From Terebella lapidaria (taxonomy: Eukaryota; Annelida; Polychaeta; Terebellida; Terebellidae), in the NCBI GenBank assembly GCA_949152475.1, contig OX424568.1, forward strand, positions 21,117,667-21,181,666: a stretch of 64,000 nucleotides of DNA, written 5' to 3'. The translations under genes and the position numbers were made by a program. Positions 26,001 through 35,070 of the stretch are shown here, one piece after another (within the stretch, counting starts at the first letter, position 1; each line of letters begins with the position of its first letter). The notes under the pieces were generated by a model that was not told where the DNA came from, did no database searches, and worked only from the letters and a program-made list of their open reading frames with translations.

Positions 26001-29000
26001 GTTTAGATAGAAAATAATGGTTTGTCAATATCTTTTTCACTGAGTCTACTTGCAATTCTTAACAGTTTGTCAATATCTTTTCTGTGGAGTCTACGTCTAA
26101 CTTGCAATTTTCTAAACCCTGTAGTAAGACTTCATACAAGATTGGTATAGCTTTTCGCTGACACATTAGTTGGCCACATGGAGTGTACTGTTCAATATCA
26201 AATTTATTCGGCTCTTTTGTACGAAGTACAAAATATTACAAAATAATGAATTTTTGCAGAATATAACTAGATGTCTATTGCAAACACATTTTTTCATCGT
26301 TAATTAACACGACCATTTCAAATGTAGATTATAGCTGTTTTAAACATATTGATCCATCATATTTGTTTATATATTTTCCGGACTTTAATGTGTATTAAAT
26401 GCATCTTACATGTATGTATGGTAAATGTGGCCATATTATATTTAAATTGTAAATTTTGCATGCAAATCTCAAATACCTGTCTGGTGAAATCAGTGCAGAC
26501 TGTTCGAAACTGTCTCCAGTTTATATGTGCCACTGCCGTCCTAAATCGCACTTACACCATGTACCTGTCAACCTTATCGGGTTAAGTCATCCCACCCTAG
26601 TGACCCTCAACACCCCCCCCCCCCCATTCCCAATTCTCTCAGGACCCAGATTTCTACTGCAAAGACTGTAAGGGTCCTTACATTATGTAGTAGTTGCTAT
26701 AGGTGTCCCCCGAAGTCCCATGTTCGTCGAGTCTCCCCTTTGCGGTAAACTGAAGACCTGCCACTCAATTATTGATAGGAAACATCAAAACATCACCGTC
26801 GTCGGCGGTGGACAGTCGTCCGGCAGTGGACCCCAGAGTAGAGACGTGGTAACTAATGGTAACGTAACTGTCCTGCAGGGTGGTGACCGCTTGCGGAAGG
26901 ACGGGAGGGGGAGGGGGAGGGTACAGGCAAAAACAAATCTCATCAGGGTCTCACTGTCAGAAATGGCCGATATTGTTGCCCTATTTACGTGTAATAAGGT
27001 ACATGGGTAGATTAGTTGTAGCCTATTTGGATAGGGATCCATATCATGTATATGGTACATGTACATTACCATTATTATGAGTTACGTAATTGGGATTGTC
27101 CAAATATGAGCAGGGAATATACAGGTGAACAAGAAAATCATAATCCACATAATGATTTTTAAGCTTCCGTGAAGGTTATTTCATCCAGGTGGATAATTAT
27201 ATCGTTATGCATGTTATACGTGTTAATATGTGCACTTTGATCCTGCACCGAGGTCACTTGGAAAAGGACGTTATTGCATCGATTGTGACATCGATATTGT
27301 CACAAAAAATGTCATATTTTGACCATAAACACTAATATCCCTTTATGTCGATACATGAGGTGTACGTATTAGATATTCTGCAGATACAGATGCTAATCTT
27401 TCAAGGCTAAATGCATAGGGGGCCTACTTTTGCAATGTAGATATATGGAAATGTACCGATATCTTGACTCCAGAAGGCCTTTAGAGCTGATGTTCCTGTT
27501 TCCGGAGAATACAACTATTTACTTCAAACACAATAGCCTAGTCCGTGACCCCTGCCCGATTGCCCCGAGGCCCCTATGCATATATATATCTCCATGGTAT
27601 CTTATCGTCATGGTAACCTATATCTACCTACCACAGTGGTCATGAATTTCCAACCAACCAACCGACCGCTATTAAACGTTATCTCCCGTTTCAAGATGTT
27701 TAAAGTGGCATTCACTGGCTACAAAATTGGCTCAAGTGGCTCGGAAAAAAATATGCAACTATATCTGTAGGGTGAGTAAACATGGTAAAGCATTGGGCAA
27801 TCGCTGATGTAAAAATTATGTGTTAGATTTTATCAAGATCGCAAAGGGACGGTGCCTCATCCAACAGGATAAAATGAGTAAGGTGCGGTATTCGACTTTC
27901 ACCATGGTGATCTAACCCCCCTCATTGCTTAGATAGCCCCTAGCACCAACTCAAATATACCATAGCTCACTAATGTGCTCATACCGCACCTTAAACGATA
28001 AAATGGATCCCAAACGTGAATTTTAAATTCGCCAGAAATTGAGGCCTCTCTGTGAGCGATGAATATTGAACAGTAGCATCCAGAGTTAAATTTTAGATTT
28101 ATCTTGGCCAAGCCCATCTATCTGACTTATATGGCTTACACGAAACCAGATCCCATCACTTTGAATAGTTCGTGTGTTTTGTATATGTTAGTGTTTTCGA
28201 TGGGCTGTCAGTATATCATTGCTCCATCTTGTCATACATGTCGGAAATTCGGAATCAGCAGTTTAGACCTCCAGGGCGAGCCTGAAATAAGACCTTGACT
28301 GATCTGATATACCATAATATCACTTAATCATTATTTTGTGAAAAAAATGTTGATGAATTTATTGGTAATACCACAAAAAAGCATCTGTTTGAAATAATAA
28401 AATGCTTAAAAATCGATCAATAAAAAGATGAATGTATTTCACTTGCATTTACATACCTGTATTTAATATTTGTGGTCAATTGTTTGTAAGCTCGTGTTTG
28501 AAGTCTTTTCCATGAAACACATCTGTTCCAAATGCACCTTGTTGTGCATTTTATTTCATTCACAGTATACATGCACAAGCAACTGTGAGTCATACTATAT
28601 ATCCATTACAAGTCAAAACAGGCATTGCATGGGGTCCAATTCATTCATCCATGCCTGTCCGTCCCAGGTAATTGTGTTAATCCCCCAGTGGTTAATCCTT
28701 TAATCCCCTAATCCAGTTCACTGCAGAACCTAATTCTCCAATGGATGGGATGTTGTTGTTGTTTATTGAGAGCCGCGCTCATGCCATGGCTATAGTGCCA
28801 TGTGATTGCTCGCATGTAGCGCTCGCTCGCTCACTGCCAGATCTAGCATTGGTGTTGTAGGCCTCGTAGCTTGCATAGGGCTGATGGGGGGTTCACTACT
28901 GCCATCTGTTGACAGGCTGGTTTACTTGGGAGAGGTGGGGGGGGGGGGGGGAGGTTGAGTTAAGGGCAGGGCTGGTACCATATGTGTATTGGATATTTTA

Positions 29001-30656
29001 AAAGTCAGATTAAAAAGTTAGAACTCTTCTCTAAATATTGATCAGTACTACTGGTGTTTTTATCCGTAAAAGAAATATTTTTGATACCGGTACATAAAAT
29101 TCCCTTAGATATTATGTAATGTCATTTTATAGGAAAAAGGCGGAGAGGGGGTACCATATGTGTGTAGACATTTTTACGTCCGATTGAAGAAGTCATAACT
29201 CTTCCATATTGATCAGTGTTGATGTGGTAATCCATAAAAAAAAAGTCTCAATGTTGTAGCTGTTCCATTTTACTAGTATGTATCACCAACATAGTAAATT
29301 ATGTCTGTATCTTTTCTGAATTCAAGTGCTATCATATATATGTCATGATTTTGGATAAAGCTTGTCATAAAACAGCATTTATTACTACTCATTCGCTCAA
29401 CATAACAACTTAATTTCATTCCTTCCATCATGAAATACTTTTTTTCATTGAATACAGTGAAAAACTGACATTTGTACATGTGTAATCACTATTTTTGATT
29501 CTAGGGCCAATATATTGATGCTTTTTCTGTCTAATTACATGCTGATATAATTTTCAATATAGGTCAAAATAAAACTTAAACGGAGTATAACAGAATATGT
29601 TTTTGTGGCTTCGGCAGTGTTTATGCCACTGTGATGTAATCGTTTAGACGGGCTGGCAAATAAAACCAGGCAATTGGGATGAGTGTTCCCATGCACTCCA
29701 TCTACGAGACGCAAGCCCTACCCTCCAACATTTATTTACTTGGCCTATATAGCGTACCCATTGTAAGCGACCGGATATTCGTCCAGTTGCAAAAACTCCA
29801 TATCACCATAGGGAGAAACCTCACATTTTCCGCAAATGTTACCAGCTTTACAATGCTTACAATAACAATAAAAGACCTTGGTTCTATATCCGGACACTAT
29901 CAACAAACGCTATTGCGATTTTCACACACGATATATCCATCTTTTGTATACATGTCGGGGAGGGGCATAGGTGCAACAATGCGCCTTTCTCGCAATCCAT
30001 TGTTGTCGTGGATTCAATATAAATGTATTATTTAGTGACCAAGGTGGACGTTTTTCATCGACGATAATTCACTATCGACTGGTGAAAACATGTATATATG
30101 GGTCACCGAATAATGTATACATTGTATGTGTTCATGCCAGTTTAATATCATGATTAGTGATCATGATATTTGCTTCTGTTCAAATGAAATCTAATAAAAT
30201 ATTGTTTGAGAGGTACAAGAGACAACTATTGATTGATAAAAAGGGAAGATCTGTATATACATGTGAAGTGAATACATTACAATTCCTATTGCTGGTATTT
30301 GTATTCTTGGAATGATCTTTTTGTGACAGATACAGTGCTGCATATTGATTTTTCGATTCAAGAGAAAAAAATTTTCTGCATAGTCAATTGACTTCAAATT
30401 ACTATATTCAACATGTTTATGATGTGCTGACAAGTGCATTCTTTGAGTTTAAATTTTGAGTACTAAATCATCTAAATGTGCTTTCTCCTATCCAATCTAA
30501 TACATGTACATGTATTATGTTACATTATGACAGAATGTTATGATATTTTTTCATATATTTTCAGTCGCCCCAGGGGAGCAACCGTTGAACAAAGCAATCC
30601 TGCTTGGGTCAACGTTCCTTGTCGATTTCATGTACTTCGAGCGCAAGAACCAGTAG
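1980..30656 (+). CDS. PLSCR: Phospholipid scramblase, 3' part of gene (five coding exons)
   Basis: Members of this family are palmitoylated, Ca2+-dependent membrane proteins linked to bidirectional movement of phospholipids in the plasma membrane and to nuclear signalling. Five exons join in frame with GT-AG introns: 1980-2057, 2337-2529, 3867-3978, 5400-5496 and 30565-30656 (TAG at 30654). They encode ~190 residues, most of the scramblase domain. In order one sees the LIGFERNNQY block, DTDCCTRQFCG, the Cys cluster CCPCCLQEM (the palmitoylation-type cluster), a second Cys pair region ending CKEIPFK, DITKHWGG, and the C-terminal hydrophobic segment ILLGSTFLVDFMYFE. The Ca2+-binding-loop region (GQVNDFTLTFAPGEQ) is degenerate relative to PLSCR1 as I remember it. 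The N-terminus and proline-rich part are outside the window. The last intron is 25 kb and hosts another gene and many repeats. Orthology to a specific paralogue cannot be decided here. Confidence 0.93.
2337..2529 (+). other. PLSCR: PLSCR coding exon (CCPCCLQEM cluster)
   Basis: The acceptor is ttgcag at 2336 and the donor is gttagt at 2530. The exon encodes DTDCCTRQFCG through CCPCCLQEMDIEYPIG, the most diagnostic part of the scramblase family. Confidence 0.92.
3091..3172. repeat. Short perfect-type hairpin (foldback)
   Basis: The arm 'acagtttacgggattcag..tgacctt' pairs with its complement ending 'cccataaactgt'. The arms are ~36 bp around a loop containing 'gacgcctcgg'. It lies in the PLSCR intron between exons 2529 and 3867. 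Confidence 0.75.
3379..3527. repeat. Long imperfect hairpin (foldback)
   Basis: The left arm contains 'accatggacttcagac', 'aatacggcaggatatctg' and 'atatcccactcgg'. The right arm carries the complements in reverse order ('ctcgtggtatatgg', 'cagatatcacgccgtat', 'gtctgaagcccatgat'). The loop is 'cctgtggc'. The design resembles the hairpins at 3091, 4462 and 15018. Confidence 0.7.
3867..3978 (+). other. PLSCR: PLSCR coding exon (second cysteine region)
   Basis: The acceptor is aatccag and the donor is gtatgt. The exon encodes WSCCIPRYEVVDV...ICCWCLPCKEIPFK. This aligns with the region containing the Cys-rich stretch before the KISKHWTG motif in PLSCR1. Confidence 0.9.
4462..4543. repeat. Short hairpin (foldback)
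   Basis: The arms are 'gattattcccctcggga...tactcggctta' and 'taagccgagta...tcccttggggaatgatc'. They flank the loop 'cgcctcgg', the same loop type as at 3091. Confidence 0.7.
5400..5496 (+). other. PLSCR: PLSCR coding exon (DITKHWGG motif)
   Basis: The acceptor is ctgttgcag and the donor is gtaagt. The exon encodes DGQDAGDITKHWGG and the loop corresponding to the EF-hand-like Ca2+ site. It ends one base into a codon that the exon 25 kb downstream completes. Confidence 0.9.
5497..6220. other. PLSCR last intron, 5' part, no gene seen
   Basis: The stretch begins at the exon 4 donor, then has a G-rich run (5570-5610) and low-complexity AT-rich DNA. I see no exon or recognised repeat before the segmental duplication begins near 6225. 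Confidence 0.5.
9573..10101 (-). mobile_element. Possible LINE/SINE 3' fragment with (CTA)n tail
   Basis: This insertion is present in copy 1 of the duplication and absent from copy 2. It starts on the plus strand with (TAG)n then 'tttattgacatg'. Read on the minus strand it ends 'catgtcaataaa' followed by (CTA)n, the usual look of a retroposon 3' tail. No reverse-transcriptase reading frame is present, so a 5'-truncated copy is the likeliest reading. The family is not recognised. Confidence 0.45.
10713..10717 (+). repeat. Target-site duplication ATAGA (left)
   Basis: This is the left copy of the 5-bp duplication flanking the CACAGTG element. The right copy is at 14543-14547 and the single unoccupied copy is at 20214-20218. 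Confidence 0.85.
10718..14542. mobile_element. Transib/RAG-like non-autonomous DNA transposon (candidate)
   Basis: The terminal inverted repeats are ~77 bp (10718-10794 and 14466-14542), with the first ~55 bp identical. Both ends start CACAGTGCCGAAACC. The flanks are ATAGA at 10713-10717 and 14543-14547. Copy 2 of the duplication (20214-20218) has a single ATAGA and no insert, so a 5-bp target-site duplication is directly demonstrated. Boxes like GACTATGGTAACGC occur four times facing inward at the left end (10733, 10944, 10962, 10997) and four times reversed at the right end (14251, 14270, 14306, 14514). CACWRTG-type termini with 5-bp duplications are typical of the Transib/RAG superfamily. 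No transposase is encoded. A Helentron-like B element is nested inside at 11267-13065, so the original element was ~2.0 kb. Confidence 0.75.
11267..13065 (+). mobile_element. Helentron-like (HINE-type) family B, near-complete copy
   Basis: The 5' end is TAGGTTACCGGACC, folding with GGTCCGATAACCT into a hairpin. It is followed by a GTCC-rich microsatellite (~11310-11368). The 3' end is GTCCGGTAACCTA (inverse of the 5' terminus), then the palindrome TTAGCCCTTGGGCTAA and a T run. The interior has two diverged ~480-bp blocks ('cccttgaatcgc', 'gaccttgaatttgaccttgg'). Asymmetric inverted termini, a subterminal microsatellite, a 3' palindrome and insertion between T residues are features described for non-autonomous Helentrons. 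It encodes nothing. It is nested in the CACAGTG element. Confidence 0.8.
14543..14547 (+). repeat. Target-site duplication ATAGA (right)
   Basis: This is the right copy of the duplication, followed by 'cattccacaaaac' exactly as at the empty site near 20219. Confidence 0.85.
15018..15140. repeat. Long hairpin, ~57-bp arms
   Basis: The arm beginning 'gggttattgcacaatatggg' is mirrored by its complement ending 'cccatattgtgcaataaccc'. In between are 'cccgagggccaagtct' and its complement, with the loop 'gacgcgaagcgg'. Copy 1 lacks it. Immediately outside, 'ttatcatatgccag' (15143) is inverted at 15584-15597, so the hairpin may be one arm of a larger insert spanning 15016-15596. Confidence 0.8.
18059..19582 (+). 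mobile_element. Helentron-like (HINE/pearl-like) family A, complete plus copy
   Basis: The element begins TAAGGCATTTCAGCAG (hairpin with AAATGCCTT) and has a long T run. The core holds eight occurrences of a ~147-bp tandem unit (shared phrases 'gatatctcggaaacggtg' and 'tagacaaacatgtctta'). The end is CTGAAATGCCT (inverse of the 5' terminus), the palindrome AAGGCCTTTAGGCCTT, then GACGTCTAG. Flanks are T|T on both copies. Because the unit is close to 49 codons, long open frames appear on the minus strand, but they are by-products of the repeat. Asymmetric termini plus a tandem core resemble 'pearl' elements of bivalves. Confidence 0.82.
18400..19500. repeat. 147-bp minisatellite inside family A element
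   Basis: There are about eight units of ~147 bp, each holding 'gcgtcgtagagcgaaac' (near 18460, 18606, 18753, 18899, 19046, 19189, 19335 and 19483). Each also holds 'ggatgacctttgaccttgac'. Units differ by scattered substitutions and small deletions. Confidence 0.85.
20214..20218 (+). other. Unoccupied insertion site of the CACAGTG element
   Basis: The sequence 'gccATAGAcattcc' in copy 2 is the pre-integration state of the site occupied at 10713-14547 in copy 1. Confidence 0.8.
20396..20762. other. Intronic DNA, nothing seen
   Basis: AT-rich DNA without recognisable exon, repeat or reading frame. Confidence 0.5.
20763..21492. mobile_element. MITE-like element built of AGCGTTATAACGCT palindromes
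   Basis: The ends are inverted: 'cggtggctcatattcacc...atgca' (20763-20795) against 'tgcgttcctcta...gagcttccg' (21460-21492), ~33 bp and imperfect. The interior (20806-21246 and ~21378-21453) is an irregular array of short units alternating TTACAGCG, TTAGAGCG, TTATAACG and TAATAACG. Nearly every 14-16 bases is itself a palindrome. A ~130-bp non-repetitive stretch interrupts it (21250-21378). No reading frame is present. The array could extrude cruciforms. Confidence 0.65.
21493..22434. other. Region downstream of the LRR gene
   Basis: This probably contains the 3' UTR of the minus-strand LRR gene, which ends at 22435. No second gene is seen. A short plus-strand open frame at 21903-22124 has no recognisable features. 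Confidence 0.4.
22435..24345 (-). CDS. Leucine-rich-repeat single-pass membrane protein (636 aa)
   Basis: This is an intronless gene nested antisense in the PLSCR intron. A hydrophobic segment at residues ~66-86 (SLSIIIYLLCLSSIAQ) precedes a Cys-rich LRR N-cap (C103, C108, C110, C125). About six LRRs follow at ~140-290 (repeats such as LRVLDLSHNGI, LHHLDLSHNNL, LKTLDLSYNHG, VDKVDLSNNPI). Then come an LRR C-cap (CDC at 295-297, C322, C329, C340), more Cys residues, a transmembrane helix at ~397-414 and a very basic stop-transfer stretch (YRRRRWRRKCRR). The ~220-residue cytoplasmic tail is Ser/Thr/Pro-rich. The extracellular LRR fold suggests ligand or adhesion recognition, but the partner is unknown and there is no TIR, Ig or kinase domain. 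The first Met gives a 65-residue leader before the hydrophobic segment, so the true start may lie in an unseen upstream exon. Confidence 0.88.
   Translation of the reverse strand: MVVTSETNMFGYSNECNDEYKELPKNWTHLPTRVYDVCLCYDVWDQSRQKRSTSKSTSLATVSNSLSIIIYLLCLSSIAQVISVSAAHPLDTFGRLTVRSLHCPVPNCVCSPSKVDGENGTSLTCTNITMIPRLQDFKLDIQVLNLSRNSMSKVLGDSLLGMESLRVLDLSHNGIREVEDKALIDLDLHHLDLSHNNLIDLPSLPNTLKTLDLSYNHGLRLKMEDFADLSQLEDLGLAGIDLNSMDLGVLTPLWSSLGLNYVNLAANQIEQLREDHLDALTHVDKVDLSNNPISCDCRVLGFVRWLNDVNRTVTSGWSLPTCNTAEPICALTLANLKRNCPLMSKCNPLDPVPDDCQNLTVIGLNCMHRTSTASPQNISRIEFQSMRLAYDPMLGWWTAAALGGMVAALILCLIFEKGKQKIVQYRRRRWRRKCRRIWEAAKAAAGEDTNETDSLAVHNHPIFYSHEIQLDVVPDAIKMDNRSGPCAVVMDNQSNNRAATNHGGDRPPEYSRQSSRRLSVSWGPTSDLSSTSPSSTVTPTQDADSNRQPPTLSLDPQRPCYKKTLNRAPTLTSENGGGGGNSQSLLQYLERASRDIVTEVHPDCPIHNPHRKERLKTLLKKHPHRSLHAILTDEAI
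24400..25330 (-). promoter_or_regulatory. Probable promoter/5' region of the LRR gene
   Basis: Relative to the surrounding AT-rich intron this stretch is GC- and CpG-richer (for example around 24740-24910 and 25200-25330). It sits immediately upstream of the minus-strand LRR start. No TATA box or splice pattern was identified, so the assignment rests on position and composition. Confidence 0.4.
25331..30564. other. PLSCR last intron, 3' part, no gene supported
   Basis: The stretch contains AT-rich DNA, C and G homopolymer tracts (near 26610 and 28937) and a GC-richer patch at 26760-26930. Two similar blocks are present ('ggtaccatatgtgt' near 28974 and 29150). Open frames are short and show no family signature. 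Confidence 0.5.
30565..30656 (+). other. PLSCR: PLSCR terminal coding exon
   Basis: The acceptor is tatattttcag. The exon completes a Phe codon and encodes the C-terminal hydrophobic helix ILLGSTFLVDFMYFE followed by RKNQ and TAG. The +2 phase matches the donor at 5497, which supports direct splicing over 25 kb. Confidence 0.9.
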
Positions 30657-33600
30657 GAAACGTATTTATAGCCGTCAGATGGTTTCCATGGAAACAGCAA
30701 GGGTCAATATGTGGCAATATCTATGGCACCATGGTGCCTTTGACGTAAATTTGGCTGGTTTTTACCTTCTATTTATTTGGAAAATGATCTGAGTTTTATG
30801 TTATGTTTTTATTGACAACAATAACTGCTGTTTTTAATATATTTTTCGGTGTATATTCTTCTCAAAGATTCAAATACTCTTCCTATTGTGTTTTGTTTGA
30901 AAGATCTGGAAAAAAATATTACCTGTATCGATATCAGACTGTTTAATGTATTTTCATTATAGATTTTTTTCAATGATGCGTAGCCTGTTGAAACTAGAGT
31001 TGTATAACATATATTTGTTTGGTTTGCAGTTGTAGTTTTGTAGTCTGTTGGATATTTTTGATGTTCTACGGTAAGAAGTTAACAAAATTTTCACCACATT
31101 CCATTTTAAATCACATGCGAGCCAGAGTTCATTCTAGCATTTTGTCTAGTATATTTATGAGAAAATAATAATATGTGCCATTTTTCATGTAAACAAGATA
31201 GTTTCATATCCATACATACCAAATATATATTATGTTTTTAAATCACTGCTATCTTACAAAATTTAAATGTATCAGTTTACGTGAAAATTGCTGAATAGGA
31301 TATCCTGTTTCATCTATATCTTTAATGTGTAATATTTTATTATGAATTGAATGTTGTTTAAACTATCACAATTTACTCTAGGCCACAGACAATTATTTTT
31401 TGCCTCCATGGGCATTCTTTTTTTATCACAAGCTTGCTGAGATTAGTGTAAACTTAACAGCATTGCTTTGAGATTATCCCTCAACTTTTACACCATGTGT
31501 TTTATTTTGTAGCTTCAAATTTTTGTAGAAGAATAGAATAGACAAACAAAAATTTTTGTTTCACTATTCACTGTTGTAATACTACGGTATATTGTGTACA
31601 CGTATGTCCATCCTAACTGAAATCTCTATATTTGCTAGACAGTTCTTGCCTGCTTGTCTGAAATATCTAATCTTTGCTAATGTGATAAATAACATATATT
31701 GCAAACATGATAAATGTCGTTATTTAGTCGTTGTCGACCAGTGTTTTTTTTGTGTGTGAACATTGTTGAATCTCGGCACGTAAAGTTTGAGATTAATTTG
31801 ACAATAATTTTATAACCATCTGAGATTGTACAGTCAAACCTGTGCAAAAAGACCACCCTGACATAAAAGACCAATGCATAATAAAATGAAAATCTGGCAC
31901 GTGAGACCACTCTCTTCAGTCACAAATCATTTCTGAAGTCCATTGGATGGTCTTAAAACAACATCAACTTTGTTAAGTGCATTATGGCTGTCCAATTTCA
32001 TATCTGCAATAGGATATTGCTAGTTTTGCCAGTATAAAGGAGATTAATAATCTATTGAGAGCTCTAGATATATCAATTCTTGTGTCAATGTTTCAGAGAT
32101 TACATTGAATGTTGTACTGTGTATATTTATATATTTTACTAACTTGTAATATCGACTATCCATTCATAGGCCTACTCTAGATTTAAATACTTATTCTTTT
32201 TCAAAAAAGAAAAAAAAAATTGTTTCAAACTTGCATGAATATGATGAAGCTTATAATATACGTGTATTTTAAATTATTATTGATGTTAATTGCTGTGAGA
32301 GCAATGTTGTTAATCAATGTTGAGTGGGTTTGTTTAGAAAGTATTCAATGTCATGAAATTATCACATTTAATCATACATCTTACGCTACACTGTTTAATT
32401 ATGTCGGTATGAAATATGTCTTGTAAATGTCATTTTGAAAAAAAAAATTTGGGATTTTTTTATTTGTGAGTAATATAAATGGACGCAGTTGGGATATTGT
32501 TCTTGCATTAATGCAAAATAGTTTCACAAAGTCTATTGATACACATTTGGCATATGTGTATGTAAATTGTACATATATAATATAAACTGGTATTTTCTCC
32601 AATGATATTAACTGCAGAAATTTTGTTTTAGAAGAGTTACTCTGCTGTGACTTTAGTTCGTCCAATCAGTTGGCATTTAGGATAAATGCTTATATCTTGT
32701 GTGTAAATACCTGAGTGTTGTACGAATATGTAATGTAGTGTTGCTATGGGTACCATTTTATGCAAATTTTTAATGTATGGTATTGGTCCTGACAGAAGCA
32801 GACAGTTCAAGTACAAAATTCCATAGAGAAGCACATGCAAAGATTAGGTCAAAGAATAAAAAACATGATAAATATTTTGAAGGAATCAACCCAATACTAG
32901 TATTGTCTATAAATTTTAATATCCATCATCATGATCATGGTGGTTTAAATAATAAAAATATGATTTAACACTGCATAACGGAACAGTATATAAAGGAGTG
33001 AACATTACTCGCCTATACCGGTGCTCTCCTATTAGGACATGTGCTTCTATTAGGAGCAATATGGTATTTGCGGCGTCATAATGGTAGGGGACTTGTAGTG
33101 TACAGGTATGATTTCATTTCAGACAAGCAACTTTGCTAGGACTAGAAATTATCAGTGTTTTGTTGCAACACAAAATTAGTTCTTCCTATATTAATAATAA
33201 TAATTGATAAATCCATAATTAGTAGAAGCCTTGTAATTTTGATGTGTTGGGAATTCAGGTCAACTGGTACAATCAGGAAATGGGTACAGTATATATTGAT
33301 TTTGTACTATCAATTGTACGCGAGCGTCGACATGAGTTATTAGAACCAATTTTGGGTTCGAGTATGTATACATATATCTTGCCTATACCGGTAAGTGCAA
33401 TGCTTGACTGATGAAAATGTTAACGACCTAGAATTTTATCAAGTATATCAATGATAACCATATCCGAAAAAGATATTCAATTCTTCCAAAACAAGACTTT
33501 TATGAGCAATATTTGTAGAACCTCACTTTCAGAACTTGGGGGGAGATCTCATAAAAGGACATTCGTAGGTAATCTGTATAAAAGTTTTTAAGGATTGTTG

Positions 33601-33660
33601 TGTTTTACTTTTGTGGTGTTGTACTTACAAGTATTCAATAAAATTGTGTTCCTTTTAAAT
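30657..33660 (+). other. PLSCR: Predicted PLSCR 3' UTR with poly(A) signal
   Basis: There is no competing gene on either strand. An AATAAA at 33637-33642 followed by a T/GT-rich tract is the best distal poly(A) signal. Earlier AATAAA-like strings (for example near 31875 and 32856) could give shorter isoforms. The extent is inferred from sequence only. Confidence 0.5.
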
Positions 33661-34100
33661 TTGTTGACTTTTCTTTCTTTGTGCATCGAGAGTTGGAAAG
33701 CTCAATTTGACCTTGATGACCTCGAATGGTCGGTCAATCGCAAGGTCACGTCTTAATTATAGCACCTTGCCTACAAGTGTATATACCGTGAATTCAACTG
33801 GAGCCTTCAATCCAAGTTTCGAGAACTTTCTTTTGGAGACAAGTCCTTAAATCTCATGGCATACAATTAATTTGAAAGCACAGCATATATGCGTATGTAT
33901 AGGTAGATGTTTCGATACACGACTTCTGAATTTGACTTTTTATGCTGAATAATATGTCTCGTATCCTAATGGCATTTTATTGCTTCGAACAAATTCGAAT
34001 TAACACGACAAATATTCACTTCGTTATGTCAATAACCCATGTGGGGCGTACTTAGCGCCACAGACACAGAAACAAACACAAAACGAACAAATTTTTGTAT
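33661..34100. other. Intergenic gap between convergent genes
   Basis: This short spacer lies between the PLSCR poly(A) signal and the predicted UGGT poly(A) signal. I see no gene in it. Confidence 0.5.
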
Positions 34101-34103
34101 CTA

Positions 34104-35070
34104 TTTATTGTTCTGGGACAAGAGACGTAAATAACATTCGCTCACAGTTACCATGGACACGGCATGTACAAGTTAAATAACACTCACCCACAACATTTTG
34201 TGTTTTAAAAGTAACCATCCAGTCAAGTATTCTGCCATTTACATGTGTATATGAATATGCCCCCAATGAATGAGAATTTTTCTTTCATTGTGCTATATCA
34301 GTGGTCACATAAACATACCGGTATATATTCATGCTTTTTAGTATACAATTCACAGGCATACATTGTCAATATAGACATATGAATGTGACATCAGTGTATA
34401 TTTTTCCAGGACCAATCCAATTCTATCACATGTGAATAACAATTCGGGGGGAAAAATGCAGCCATTTTGGTACTTTTCATATTTCTACAAGTTTGACAGG
34501 AAAATAAATCACAGATTTTTGGAAGTACAAACGCAACGCATGTGAAAAGATAGTTTATCCGGAAATAACTGTTGCTCTTGTATCGTCAACTTTTGATTAT
34601 CACTGGTTTAAGACTCGAGCCTTTGATTTCGATCACATGTTATTTTGTCTTCTCAAGAAATGCATTTAATTTGGAATGTCTAAATTTTAAAAATTAATAT
34701 GCAAAAACTTTGGGGGGTCATTCATATATCAATGCAATATCAATGCAGTCTTTCAAACCAAAAAGCTAAGTAAATGTAATTTTTTTTCGCAAAAAAAAAC
34801 ACCAGGTCATATCCAGTTAAATAAGTTCAACACTGAATCACTTTCACACCTTCAAAAAAAGAACATATCTTTATCTTTTTACTGCTACGAAAACTTGTAC
34901 GCATGATCACAGACTTTACTACTACATTTATTTTCCTATGAATGAGTCTATCTATTTGAAGTGGTCTGCAGCGAATATTTGAGCTAAGCTAATATTGAGA
35001 TGATGAATTCGATGAACAATTTCAAATGCACGCGGGATGAATGACAAATCTTCTAGAATGAAATGCTGCA
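34104..35070 (-). other. UGGT: Predicted UGGT 3' UTR with poly(A) signal
   Basis: The minus-strand AATAAA corresponds to 34104-34109. Another candidate at 34927-34932 would give a much shorter UTR. There is no coding content after the stop at 35071. Confidence 0.5.

Noticed and set aside
26720..27010. 96-codon plus-strand frame in a GC-richer patch
   Set aside because: It is low complexity (G/R-rich), has no homologue known to me, and lies in the PLSCR intron without splice support.
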